This document shows positions 37,001-48,073 of a stretch of 64,000 bases of DNA, one piece after another. Numbering within the stretch: the stretch's first letter is position 1; each line of letters starts with the position of its first letter. Location: the NCBI GenBank assembly GCA_904066235.2, contig CAJFCV020000002.1, forward strand, positions 12,028,001 to 12,092,000. The letters run 5' to 3'. A model generated the notes under the pieces. The model was not told where the DNA came from and ran no database searches. It saw only the letters and a list, made by a program, of their open reading frames with translations. The stretch comes from Bursaphelenchus xylophilus (lineage: Eukaryota; Nematoda; Chromadorea; Rhabditida; Aphelenchoididae). The translations under genes were made by a program, and so were the position numbers.

Positions 37001-38081
37001 GGGTTGTAGGCGGGAACCGAGTTGTAGCTGGTGGTGTAGGATTGAACAGAATAGCCGGGGCGGGCATTTAGCTAAAAAAAATATTTTTTTCTTATGCCCA
37101 CTTCAACTTTGACAGTCAAATAAAGCATCTAACTTACCGCCACGCCAGCTCCGTTGTGCTGACCGACCTGGGGATGTGGGTTGGCGCCACGGTACGCATA
37201 AGATAGCGGCGCTCCGGGCGGATTCCGTTCCAGCCCCGCATGCTGCGCGTTAGGCGGCCGATATCCTCCAGCAGGAAGCTCAGTCTGTCGTCCCATACTC
37301 GGCTCTTGTTCAGGTGCGAGAAGCGGTTCACGGTACTGGGTCTTGCGCAAACCAGCGGCAGCGTGCTGAATATTGTAAAATGGATAATACAACGTAAAAA
37401 CCATTTAAAGGCCTATTTCTAGACTCAATGCGATTACAGCTAAAATAAAAACAGAAAAACATTTGTAAGCCAGCTCGATATGCATATCAGTTCTGCTAGT
37501 CAGAGCAATATGATTATATGAAAATCCCGAGATCTTGGAAATGATAAAAACGATTATAGAATTGTGGGAACGGGCGTTCTTTTTAAACAGACCCAGTATC
37601 TGTGGAATAATGTCTCCGATAAACAGGCTTAGAGCCCCTCCACTTACCTGTAATGTCTCAGGGTGAATTCCGGCAAAAGGGGCTCGAGGTTGCGTGTTTT
37701 CTGAAACGAAGAAGATTGTTATCAGAGAAGGGGATTTCAATTTCACTCTTTATTAAATTTGCGATTCAAGGTTTGGCAAGGTGTGGCTCCAATAGGGAAA
37801 AACGTTTTCAGTCGTAAAATTGCAAAATCTCTGTGATCAAGCGTTCGGATTGTATGAGTAAAGGTCTTTTTTTACATTTGCCAATAGAAATTTTTAGAGT
37901 TTGATTTGACTTACGGGTGGGACGTACGCTCCCGAGGTTGTGACTATTGGTTGATGGCCGTTGGCTACTCGCCAATGTCTTTGGCTGTAATTATTCAATT
38001 ACAGAGAACGCGAATACTCTAACTCACGGCGCTGAATACAGGGGGTGGAGGAGGCGGTGGGGGTGGGGCGGTGCTTGCCAT
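28093..38081 (-). CDS. zyx-1: Zyxin: Pro-rich N-terminus and three C-terminal LIM domains
   Basis: Focal-adhesion/dense-body scaffold that also shuttles to the nucleus, 627 aa. Thirteen exons in phase: 38081-38028, 37984-37915, 37700-37648, 37365-37138, 37071-36827, 36736-36593, 36549-36451, 36377-36166, 35999-35908, 34343-34238, 29569-29400, 28669-28491, 28324-28093. The start MASTAPPPPPPPPVFSA is an Ena/VASP- or profilin-type proline run. Residues 20-430 are Pro/Ser/Gln/Tyr-rich. The LIM domains begin DICAKC, LEKCEKC and RFSPRCAVC, and the last contains the zyxin-family CYKCEDCG and ACYPLEQHLFCKNCN. These LIM3 details favour zyxin/LPP/TRIP6 over ALP-Enigma, and no PDZ domain is seen. An in-frame TAG upstream of the ATG, after a CAG acceptor at 38158, fixes the start. 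Confidence 0.92.
29570..34237 (-). other. 4.7 kb zyx-1 intron before the LIM cassette
   Basis: Separates the Pro-rich exons from the three LIM exons. I see no exon, RNA gene or inverted repeat in it. The length and position would suit an internal promoter for a LIM-only isoform, but no promoter element can be identified by eye. Confidence 0.5.
34344..35907 (-). other. 1.6 kb zyx-1 intron carrying an inverted-repeat element
   Basis: Non-coding apart from the hairpin element at 35197-35475. No exon recognised. Confidence 0.5.
35197..35475. repeat. Inverted-repeat element (MITE-like) in a zyx-1 intron
   Basis: The left arm starts GTATTTTCATAAAGTGCATGG and is repeated in inverse orientation at the right end (GCACTTTATGAAAATAC, ending near 35472). 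A second inverted block, TGCACAGTGCATTT, lies further in on both arms. The arms diverge towards the middle. No coding capacity. Confidence 0.6.
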
Positions 38082-40643
38082 GCTAGGGCTTCCGGAGTTT
38101 GCGACGGATCCTGAAGAGCGGCGGCACGGAGGTTGGTGTAGGAAACGCTACGAGTCCTGAAAGACGAGGTTACTCTTAGTTCTCTACTTTAAATTTTTTT
38201 AAATGAATCGTGCTTATTTAAATTGTGTACCGGACAAAAATTTTACACGATTCTGTCAAACCTCCTGCATATAACTCAGACCCATCCCTGAAACCCCATT
38301 TATCCGAAAAATAAAAATAAAACGTTTTTTTTAATATCCAAGGGTGTTCCGATGCCCACAAAACCCCGCAATTTGCACCTCCGAAAGAATTTTTGCCGCA
38401 AAAAACTTTGATCCCGCTTTGTTTTTCCCAGGCTGAAATTTGGATTATTTTTTCGATTCCAACTCTTTTCGTTTTGAGTCAGCGCAAAAAGTCGGTCAAT
38501 TTGCATAAGTCCGGTTAAGTGGAGTCGCATATTTATTTCTGGGGTCTAGGAAAATATGTCTAGTATTTGTGATTCAAATGTGGAAAGGCTGACACAAGTG
38601 GGGCTATCATGGCTTCAATATCGATATAAAATATGATAGAGATTTTACAACACTATGTTCTTTGGCGCAAATTTTCTTTGCGTTCGCTGACTGTGACGTC
38701 AGCGCTTTATTGGCAATATTTTCTTCTCAATTTTAGTGCATGATTGTTTTTGTAATTTCCGGTTCAACAAAATGAAATGGGCAAGCGAATGAAAATGAGT
38801 CATTGGAAAAAGAGTTTGCTGATATGGGAGGAAAATTTGCTTAAAGATCAGTAAGATAAGAGGAAATGATGGAAAACAAAAATTAAAATCAGGAAACCTT
38901 TTAAATTTTGCCTTAAGGGCTTAGCAACGAAAGCTTTCCTAGTTTATATTGGCTATTCTGGAACTACGAGAAAATTGGTTTGTGAAGCGCAATTGTAAAC
39001 GCCGACACAATTCCGTCTTAACCTTCAAAAATCCACCCCTTTTGAAATCGAGAACTCCAACGGTGAAAATCAAAGTTTACCGATAAAACTGTGACGATTC
39101 AAAATTCCAAAAAGTTTTGATAAAATAAAGATCAGAAAGCATTTTTGGCCGGATCCATCGCAAACGGCCCCGATCGGAAGGTAATCGCGGACAGCTGGGC
39201 CCTGTTCGAACCTAACCTCCTTTCCAACTCCCTTGGAAAACAAGAAATAGCGGCAAAAAACACATGTCCGTGAAGAAAAATAGATCCGAACGTGAATGCA
39301 AATCTGTAGCGAACAAAAAAAATAGGAAGGCGGAATCCATGAGACATGGTAATTTTATGAGGCATGTCTGTTCAAAGTTTCAAATACAAGAAGGTTAAAC
39401 TTGTGTGGAACGAATATAGTAAACGAACGCTGATAGAAAGAAGGGAGCAAAAACTTTTGTCAGGCCAGGAAATATGATTTTCTGTTTAATAAAACGTCAT
39501 TACAAACATATTATATAATAACAATTACCACCAGCAAATCAGCAGCGGGAAAACGGAACTGTTTTTTTTACTTGCCTAATATTTTTTTTCATTTTTCCAG
39601 ACAAAGAATACTTTTCTCAGATTTCAAATTATTTACTGAAACTCCCAGTACTTTTCTGAGAATCTTTCTCCGAAAGGCATTGAGCCCTCTCCGAAACTTT
39701 ATAATTTCAAAACGTCATCGAAAATATCATTCAAACTCCGAACAGAACCAATCCCTAAAGGTATTCGGCAGCGGAAATTACGGCCCTCCGAATAATCGTT
39801 ACGTAAAAAAAGCGAGACTTTTCATTGGAATCGAGCGACAAAAATGCGCCGAAATCGAGAGCCGGAATGAATCACTGACGATCTTAATCTTTCAATTCCT
39901 TTTGCTTGCCCGTTGTTTTACCTTTATAATAACACCGAATTTCGGAAATTCGGTTTACCGAACTTTGCCTTCATCAGATTATAACTTTGACAAAAGCAAA
40001 AACCCCAGTGTGAAAATTGCTTCAAAATTCATGTGAAAATTGCGGAAATAAATTTAGGTCTCACCTCGGGGTAAAGTATTGCGGAAGCGGGGAAAGATGG
40101 GAACTCATCAGGAGACGCTTGGTTGTGAAATCGTTTTCACGTTGGGCCCAGTAGTGGTTACCGTTGTCACCGCAGGGAAACACTGAAAACATCGCTATTA
40201 CAAGAGTTTTATCCTCAGTCCGCACCGAAACCCGGCGAGAAACACAATCGAAATCCGACGAGAAGCACAAATTTCCGTTAACAGAGTGGAACCCGTAGTA
40301 TTCTGTACACTTTCCAAAAAAGTAATTCAAGAAAAGAAAGTACAAGACGGCCAATGTCCAATCTTCCCGGCTGGCTTGATCCAAGAGATCGTTTTCTGTT
40401 CGAAAAATGCCCAACTAATGTTCTGTCGCAGCGCCCACGCTCCCACTAGTCTTGCCCGGCGGCGAGGAGACTTTCGTCTGAGGCGGCCAACGCCTGTTGA
40501 GAGGCGAGTTCGATCCCAACACCTGGATTTAATTCTTCTTACTATTTGGAAAATATAAATATAGCGTTCGGTTAGTGTATTTATTCAAAATTGAAATTTT
40601 AGTTTTCCAACGGTTATAAACTGTGCACGGAATATAATACTGA
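38082..40643. other. Region between zyx-1 and cystinosin
   Basis: Holds the 5' flank of zyx-1 and, at its right end, the cystinosin 3' UTR with a minus-strand AATAAA (TTTATT, 40580-40585) about 60 nt past the stop. No PDZ or other exon upstream of zyx-1 could be recognised on the minus strand. Confidence 0.5.
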
Positions 40644-42173
40644 TTAGAATCGGTCCTTTTGGACATTGGTGTCGTCTTTGGAGATTGCGACTGAATGAAC
40701 TTTTTGGTCATGCTTGTACAAACAAAAGTGCTGGACCATAAATAGAACATCAAAGCATACGGATGCCACTCCAAGGCCGCATTTGACAGCGTTTCCAACG
40801 AAAATACTCCAGTCATCTAGAATTTCCAGTACAAGTACACCTTTATTGAGTTGATGTTTCACCTGTATTTGCGGCTTGCAGCACCATTTGCAACAGCCCC
40901 ATGATTCCTCCACTAAAGTCCAAGAAAATTGTCCCAATTGACCAGCCAATTGTGCTTTTTCGTTGGAAGTTGTAAAACGCCGGGGGAATATACTTGCTAC
41001 ACGTGACAGCCAATTTTATATAAGACAACGCCGATATAAACTGTAGCCAGTCGAAAATCCCAAAGACTCGTAACAATAAAGAGACCGCCGCGACTACGCC
41101 GAATATCGAAATCCAAGCCCAACAAACGTAGGAGACTCGTTGAGATCCTCGCTAAAATTGGTGTTTTAGTGGCCGTTGAGGATTGAGGAATGTTCGCAAA
41201 AATTGCAATGCTTTTTGGCCTTGCGTGGTAGAGAACTCCATACCGTATAGATCAAGCACTGTATGCCAGTAATAGAACAGATCACGAAGGCATGAACCGC
41301 AAAAACGACGTCATTCAACAACACTGGAATGGCGCCTCGTGGATGTTTTTCGATATACAAGTCCTGGATTACCGGATCGAAGTAAAGCAAGCAGTTGTAT
41401 ATGGAATAACACAAGAATCCGATAATGTTCAACAACCCGTAGTCCAAACTAAACCCGATCACGCTCTTCCGACGAAAATTCATGATCGCCTGCGGATAGA
41501 AGGATAAACTCCAGGCTACAAAATACGTCCAACCAGTCAGTTCGATCAGCCATTTGAATACATGATTGTGCATTACTACAATTGGTATAAAAATTTTGTC
41601 AGCACTGAAAAAAAAACAATGATAGAAAGTATGAGCGTATAAGAAGAATGCGCTACCTTATCGTGCAATTTGAGCCATTTGGTTGATGACAACTTTCAAT
41701 GTCTACAAATTCTCTGCTGGTTGTTTCTTTCCCAGTTACATCGACGGTAGCGTTGTTGCTATCTGCTGAGAATGATATGCTACTCCTTGAAAGTGAGAAA
41801 TATGGTTTCTCCGAAAGTTTGAGCGTCATTTGACTGGGGTTCATTTCCTCTGAAAAGTAATGTCTTTAAAAAACGGGAACCCCTTGACGAGGGATGATTC
41901 AAGGCTTTACTCTAGGATTTTCTCAACCTTTGGATTTTTTAATTGATTTTTTTTAAACTTTTCATAAGCATTGTGTATGAAACTACAAATAAGCCCGTAG
42001 AAAGATTTCGGAACTTACATGTACCGAAATTCGACAGTTTGCGTTTCACCAAGCATTATTTCCAAGCTTTGTGGCTCTGTAATTATCTGACTGTTATGTG
42101 TCCGCGTGATGAACCTGTCTTGAGCATCCGTCGCCAATGCCATCACCAAGACGCAAATTAGGATCTTCTTCAT
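40644..42173 (-). CDS. ctns-1: Cystinosin, lysosomal cystine/H+ symporter
   Basis: Exports cystine from lysosomes using the proton gradient. 384 aa from exons 42173-42019, 41833-41657, 41604-41244, 41151-40863 and 40816-40644. A signal peptide (MKKILICVLVMALATDAQ) precedes a lumenal domain with N-glycosylation sequons. Seven TM segments follow, including both PQ-loop motifs: GWTYFVAWSLSFYPQAIMNF with RRKSVIGFS, and CSKYIPPAFYNF with RKSTIGWSIGTIFLDFSGG. FDVLFMVQHFCLY near the end is diagnostic. The second exon must begin at the CCCCAG acceptor (41834); the stronger TTTTCAG just upstream breaks the frame. The C-terminus ends VQKDRF and lacks the GYDQL lysosomal sorting motif of the human protein. 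Confidence 0.93.
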
Positions 42174-42853
42174 TGTACCAACCCAGAACTCCAGAGGACA
42201 GAATATACCAATCTTTTTTGCCAGCTCTTTGTAAAGGGTCTTAACGAAATTAAAATTATGCAGGAAATACCACAATCTAATGTCATTTTACATGTAAACA
42301 TGTAAAATCTCATCAAGAAACAGCTAAAAAAGATTGCATCCGAGAGAAATCAAACAATCAGGGCACTCGCTGACGTATTATCAGCAAGTATGTAAGAGAA
42401 AAGTAGCAGAAAATTTCACCTTTTTCGTTATCATTAGCTAGAAACCGGACCAAGTGTTAATTATCATTAATAAATTCAGTATGTGTATTTTTGGTAAGAA
42501 TGCGGATGCAATAATTCTGACAAAAACAATTGCAATAAAAGAGAAGCTTTGGTAGGATTATTTCCCGAATTCGGGGGCAAAAAATCAAATGCGGGTCAAG
42601 TGCACGTGTAATTTTAAACATCAAAAAAATCAAATGCTCTGACAAAGAGGGATCAGTTGCATAAAACGCAGTTTTATTGCACTGAAATCAGCATTTTTCC
42701 TGTATCAAGGTTCAGAGGATTAATTTTTAATCAAATTTTTTCCAACAAAAAGCATTAAATCCATTATTCCTCGTTTTCCATAATGTTAATCGTTTATTTG
42801 ATAAATTACAACGTTCAAAACGTCAGAAAATAATTACATACTATAAGACCACC
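42174..42853. other. Intergenic region between ctns-1 and rbbp-5
   Basis: Short AT-rich spacer between two minus-strand genes. A minus-strand AATAAA (TTTATT near 42793) follows the rbbp-5 stop by about 55 nt. Nothing else seen. Confidence 0.5.
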
Positions 42854-45308
42854 TTAAACATGAGGTTTTTCTTCTTCAAACTGTTCAATTTCCTTTGTGA
42901 CGGGCAAGAACCAAAGCGTTCCTTCTTCGTTGACTTCATCATCGCTGCTGCCGATATCGGCCGGATCCAGGCCGGTTACATCAATTTCTTCTTCTTCGTC
43001 CTCATCCAAGTGATCTTTGGTCTCTTCGGAGGCGTCCTCATCTTCCACGTCGAACTCGAATTCTGTCTCCACGTACTTCCTGTTATCATCCAATTCGACA
43101 AAATCCGGGGCAAAGGCGGACCAATTCTCCACGTGTGCTTGGGTCCAGATCGAGACTACACCGTTGGCGACGGAGAGGATTATCGATCGGGAGGGATGCC
43201 ATTGCACGTCGGTGAGGACTTCGCCCTGGAAATAACAAATGGTTATCATTATAATAGTAATTCTTTACACGGAAGGTACTTCTATGAGATATGGAGCTAC
43301 AAGTCGAGACATATATAAAGGTGGTCACCGAAGTTCTCGACTTTTATTTTTTCTGTTGCGTAGAATTTCAGTGCAAAAATGGGTTGACATTGATTATGAA
43401 AAATCAGCGCCAAAAAAGCTCGGAAATTTGGAAACAACCAGTGCAGATTTTGGGAAATCGCTTCAGGACGAAAATTAAAGTGTGCGCTGATTTTTCAAAA
43501 TCAATGTCAACCCATTTTTGCACCGAAATTCGACTCAACAGCAAAAACAAAAGTCGAAAACTTCTGTGACCAGCTTTATATCAAAAAATTGCAAAATTTT
43601 TCTGATTCAGTAGAATATGTAAAAATCAGCTGCCCAATTTTGGTTTGTAAGGGGTGAAAAAATCCTCAGAACTTTTGTCGCAACACCACGCAAATGCATT
43701 TTTGACCAATTTTTTCCCAATTCAAAAGCTTTGGTTGGAGCTAAAGTAAACCCTAGCATCCTGACAAGCCTTACAATATCAAATTTGATTATTACTACAC
43801 CTTAATTAGTAGTTCATATGTAAAAAAGTGGCATTTGCGTGGTGTTGCAAGAAAAGTTCTGAAATTTTTTTCGCCCTTGCAGACCAAAATTGGGCAGCTA
43901 ATTTTTACACGTTCTGAATCAGAAAAAGCTTGCGATTGCTTTGATGTATGCATCGAGGTATTTCAGTCGTAGAAACCACTCCTAAAACTGTCATTTCATC
44001 CACCCATCCTTACTTTAGGTCCATGAAGAATCTTGATCAGGTTGCCCGAATTCCTCTCCCAAACATGCAACGAATGCGACTTTGTGCTTGCTCCACAGAC
44101 ATAATCCCCCTCGTTCGAGGCGCAAATCAACTTCCACGAGGTCTTGTTTACCATATCTTGAAACTTCTGCAGGGGCTCAATCACTTGTCCATCGCTCGCT
44201 TTCTTAAAGTCCTCCAGTTTGTAGCATCGGACAATTCGATCGTACGAATTTGTCATTACAAAGCCATTTCGACGAGTGATTACGAAGTTGCGTATCATGT
44301 GGTTTACTTGCTGAGCCACTGTCTTCAACAGTTTGCGGGTCTTTGCACAATACATAAGAACTCGGCCCTGAAAAAAAATCAATCAAGTTGTTTTCGTAGC
44401 TAAATTTATATTACACTAGGCAACACAAGTCTAGCATAGAAAAAAATAAATATATCCATAAATGGCTTAAACCTACTTTATTTGTACCCAGAAGAACAAA
44501 TTGGCCTCTCTTGTCGAAAGTCGCAGCTGAAATCGCGTCGTCTTGAGAAGGCAATTGCGTGCCTAGCCTGATTTCCTCTTTGGAGTCAATATTTCGAAGA
44601 ATGCATGATGAAACCGATGATGTTTGGGTTCCAAAAATAAGTACTAAGATCTGCTTCTCATCTCTGAAAAATCGGTAATAATTTCACCTCAAAGAATACC
44701 CAAATTTATGTTATTCATGACCACCAAGCTCGAAAACCTTAAACAACAAGAAAAAAAGTACGACCAACTTGCCTGGGGTTAAAGTGGGCATAAGTAGCAG
44801 TGACACAAGTTCCAAAATGAAAGCGGTCAACTTGACCGGAGGTATCGACAACATTCCATAAGGCAACAGCGCTTTCAGCGCTCCCGGAGATCAACATTCG
44901 GCCACTACGGCTGAAGTCCAACGATGAGATCGGTTTAACATGGGCTGTCCAACTCTGAAAAGCGGCATTATAATTTATGATTTTTAGAAAGATACACCAA
45001 TCATTGTCCGCTCCAGCAAAGATCAGCTTTTGAACGAACAACATCTAATTTATCGAGGATAACGTAGAATCCAAAAATCTTTCCTAAAAATTGAAAAGAA
45101 AGTAAAAGTGAAAGAAAGTTACCTTTATCAAGCCACGCGTGACAAAATCGAAGAGAAATACTCGACCATCATTGGAGCCGACCGCAACCAACGTTCCAAG
45201 TCGATTGAATTTGCAAACATTTGCATGCCCATTGGCCATGTCAAGCTGGCCATCCAGCTCTTCAGGATAACCAACGGCGAAGTTCTTGTCCAGGAGGTCG
45301 GTATTCAT
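42854..45308 (-). CDS. rbbp-5: RBBP5, WD40 subunit of SET1/MLL H3K4 methyltransferase complexes
   Basis: Scaffold that, with ASH2L and WDR5, activates SET1/MLL-type histone H3K4 methyltransferases in the nucleus. 426 aa, exons 45308-45123, 44954-44773, 44663-44477, 44367-44014 and 43225-42854. It opens with the family signature [20 protein letters not shown] and [18 protein letters not shown], continues through WD40 blades ([56 protein letters not shown]) and ends with the acidic hinge [24 protein letters not shown] and [12 protein letters not shown]. Intron 2 uses a consensus GC donor (AG/GCAAGT at 44772), which the reading frame requires and which yields the conserved HFNPRDEKQ. The protein stops soon after the acidic part, shorter than vertebrate RBBP5. 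A TTTTTAG acceptor 20 nt upstream of the ATG may be a trans-splice site. Confidence 0.93.
43313..43581. repeat. Long inverted repeat 1 in rbbp-5 intron 4
   Basis: Two arms of about 99 bp (43313-43411 and 43483-43581), roughly 90% identical when one is inverted, around a 71-bp centre. Shared blocks include GTGCAAAAATGGGTTGACAT. The transcript would fold into a long hairpin. No coding capacity; MITE-like. Confidence 0.8.
43591..43938. repeat. Long inverted repeat 2 in rbbp-5 intron 4
   Basis: Arms of about 105 bp (43591-43698 and 43831-43938) share, in inverse orientation, blocks such as CAACACCACGCAAATGC and AGCTGCCCAATTTTGGT. It starts only 9 bp after inverted repeat 1 and has unrelated sequence, so the two elements inserted side by side or one flanks the other. 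Confidence 0.8.
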
Positions 45309-45559
45309 GTTATTTTCGATTTACTCAGATTTACACCTAAAAATTATTATCATGTATCATAAAAAGAACAAAATAACCAAGTATTTCTCTTTGCAACCCT
45401 TTAGATACTAGTATACTATACGCGCTCACGAGAAGAAAAAAATAAAGAAATCTAGAGGAGAATAAAATGGGAATTCAAGCCAAAAAAGGTGGGTATGTCA
45501 TATCTAAAAATTTTTACAACAACAAAATGAAAGCTTTCACTGTAAACAACGGAACGAAT

Positions 45560-45682
45560 ATAACTGGTAGATCGTTCGGCCAGCAGGCCATAGATTTCCG
45601 ATGAAGCGTCGAAAGGCGCCCAAATAACATTGGTATATTGGGCGCGAGCCGAAAATTGCATTTTTCTGCAAGCTGCGGCCAT
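45560..45682 (-). pseudogene. Possible orphan exon or WD40-protein fragment
   Basis: An ATG-led stretch, MAAACRKMQFSARAQYTNVI then WAPFDASSEIYGLLAE, lies between rbbp-5 and the next minus-strand gene. It loosely resembles a WD40 blade of Sec31-type proteins (FSxxxxYxxxIWxP). No continuation exon with matching phase was found before rbbp-5. It may be a decayed fragment or chance. Confidence 0.2.
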
Positions 45683-45762
45683 TTTATACGATCAAATTTT
45701 ATGCGGGAATTCCTTTATTCTTTTACCGTTTCTCTTGTACAGGCATCAAACATGAAATATAA

Positions 45763-47482
45763 TTAATTTTTCTTCGAAATGATAAAAACTGGATGAAATT
45801 TATTGAGTGTTCCTTCAGAACTTTTTGAATTCCCCTTGTTGAATTCTTCATTTAGCCGTTCAACAGTCTCTTCCAACTCCTTGATCTGTTGTTCAATCTC
45901 AGCTTGCTCGTTATTTAGTTGACTACCGGACTTCTTGGCGTTATAACTGCCTTCCCTGGGATCTCCAGAAGACTCGAGCACTTCGTCTTCTCCTTCATAA
46001 TCGTATTCAATCGGGTCGTCACGGCCTACAAAGCCATTCAGATGCGCTGGAACCTTGGTCGAATTCATTCTTTGGAAGATCTTGAGAACGGCAGAGCTTT
46101 TGTGCGAAGCTGGACGGTTTTTGGGCTTGTTTTTAAGGCTTTTGACGAACTCTTCGTGTGTTGACCTCATTTTTCGATGCTGCAGGTTTCCAACTATTGA
46201 TTTCTCATCTGAAATTAATCAAAATTAAATCCCAAATTGTTAACACAAGTGAATTAAACCTAGTGGAAGTTCAGTGAGTATTTCCTAGCCTTGCTTACAT
46301 TTTTCAGTCATTGTTTTTGTTGCACTTGGCTCTTGACCACTTCCATAATCAATATTATCCAAGTTTGGTAATTGAAACTTGATTCTCTTTTTATTCTGTT
46401 TTGTGCTCGGTGTTGTCACTTGTTTCAAATCCATTGACCCTCTAGATTTAGAGGAAGCCGCAGCTTTTCCCGGCAGAAAAACTTCATCATTTTTGAGTTC
46501 CCTCTCGATTTCGGGATCAAATCGTAGTCCTGAAAGGCCAGTAATATCACGATCCCCCAGAATTTTTGTTGTTGGGTTAGCAAGTCTGTGTTTTTCTGGG
46601 GAAATAGTCGTCTCAGCAGTAATTTCGTCCTTAGTTCGATTATCATCACTACGGAACTCGTCAACTTCAGGCATCAAAACCTTAGTTGTAGCGTGAGCCC
46701 GAGAATCTGCTTCTATCTTAAGCGTGGGTGATGTGGCGTCAGTTTTATTGTGATCACTCAAGATATCTTGAGACACACGCAAATTTTGAGAAGTTGTAGT
46801 TGTGTGACGGGACGTATGGCCGTTTTGAGCCGCACCCGTTGTAACCTCCGCTAGGCCTTTATGCTTACTAGACGTTAACCCTGAGAAGGGCAAAACTTTT
46901 GTAGTTGCGTGCGCCACCGATTCTTCAATTGAATCCACAATTTCGGTTTGATTGGCATCTCCGCGGGTCGTTAAATTTATGGTGGCAGTGTTGTTGTTCT
47001 CTTCCGCAATATCGATAGCGTTTTTTCTTTCTCCCGAACTCATTCTTTCCAAGAGTTCGTCAATATGGCCGTGTGCACTGGTTTGATTCACCTTTCCTTT
47101 ATTGTTAGTGTTATGTACAATATTTTTGAATATTGGAGGTCCTACGGGATAACTATCTTCTGACTGATTTCCAAATGTTGTAATGGCGGTAGATGTTTTT
47201 GTTAGCATGTTCCGAAAGAATTGAAAAGCGTGTTTGAAGATGGCAACCGCTTCTACCGTTGAGTCTAAAAAGGCTTTTAAGTGGTTTCCTGGACGCTACG
47301 TTTGAAATTGAAATTTTAACAAGGCTCAAAGATATAAACTTACTATTTGCATTATCTTTTCCATGATGTCCTCCTGCCAATTCCACAACTTTTTCCATGC
47401 CTTCGGCCTGGTTGCCCACAGTAAATGCTGAAACCAATCCGACAGTGCAGGCCACCCATATCAGAACCCGAAGCCACCGCAT
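45763..47482 (-). CDS. Secreted cysteine-free Thr-rich acidic protein, candidate proteoglycan core
   Basis: 516 aa from exons 47482-47344, 47264-46299 and 46208-45763, all in phase. Signal peptide MRWLRVLIWVACTVGLVSA; the mature chain has no cysteine that I can see. It is rich in Thr, Ser, Asn and charged residues with several N-glycosylation sequons (NQTS, NLTT, NKTD). A short motif recurs: AHATTKVLPF (about residue 163), AHATTKVLMP (about 238) and ANPTTKILGD (about 279). Two Ser-Gly sites in acidic surroundings, DNIDYGSGQE (about 358) and LESSGDPREGS (about 451), look like chondroitin attachment sites. Residues 465-495 form a Glu/Leu-rich coiled coil (EQQIKELEETVERLNEEF). Not recognised as a known family; a nematode CPG-type proteoglycan is the best guess. 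It diverges from the aspartic protease at 48074. Confidence 0.65.
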
Positions 47483-48073
47483 CTTCGCTCAACTTTGTGT
47501 GAAGATCCTTTATAAGGACTCCGAGCACAATAGTGGAATCAATGATGAGTCAGAATGGCCGGCCATTGGCGATCGCAATTTCATGGATCCCGCGAACACA
47601 AAAGACTTTTCAACCCAGAAAACAATGGGCATTCGGGCAATGCTAAAGGTTGACCATGAGCAGTTTTACGTAAAGCTCTGTTTGATATGTTTCTTGACAG
47701 AGGCGTACAAAATGACCATTGCCATTATTCAATGACTGAAAGGTGATACTAAAGTTATTCATGGTTGGAAATTGGGAGGAAAATTTGAATTTCTATATAA
47801 ACAAGAGTAAAAGTCCAACTAGATGTCCCGCATTCCGTTCTTAGACTACATATATGTCAATCACAAACGTTGTTTGCCAAACGAATTGATGACCTGGACT
47901 CTGAACGCTAAATATACAACTTTCAAAAAGGCCAAAAACTCGTCCATATTTTTAGTAGATGTTGTAGCGTCATTTTCAACCATAATGTTATGTGTTGTAG
48001 GAGAATTATTTGCCCAGCTCAAATTGGGAAACCTTATAAAAGTGTTTATGAGGGTCCGCTGAACATTATTAAA
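47483..48073. promoter_or_regulatory. Divergent promoter region
   Basis: A 590-bp spacer between the start codons of the candidate proteoglycan (-) and the first aspartic protease (+). TATATAA-type sequence occurs near 47795. No other elements can be assigned by eye. Shared control of the two secreted products is an inference from the geometry. Confidence 0.35.

Noticed and set aside
40500..40525. GTTCGATCCC, resembling a tRNA T-loop
   Set aside because: No box A at suitable spacing and no acceptor stem.
38082..40560. Search for a PDZ exon that would make the LIM gene an ALP-Enigma protein
   Set aside because: No PDZ-like frame was found, and the LIM3 sequence fits zyxin, so the zyxin assignment stands.
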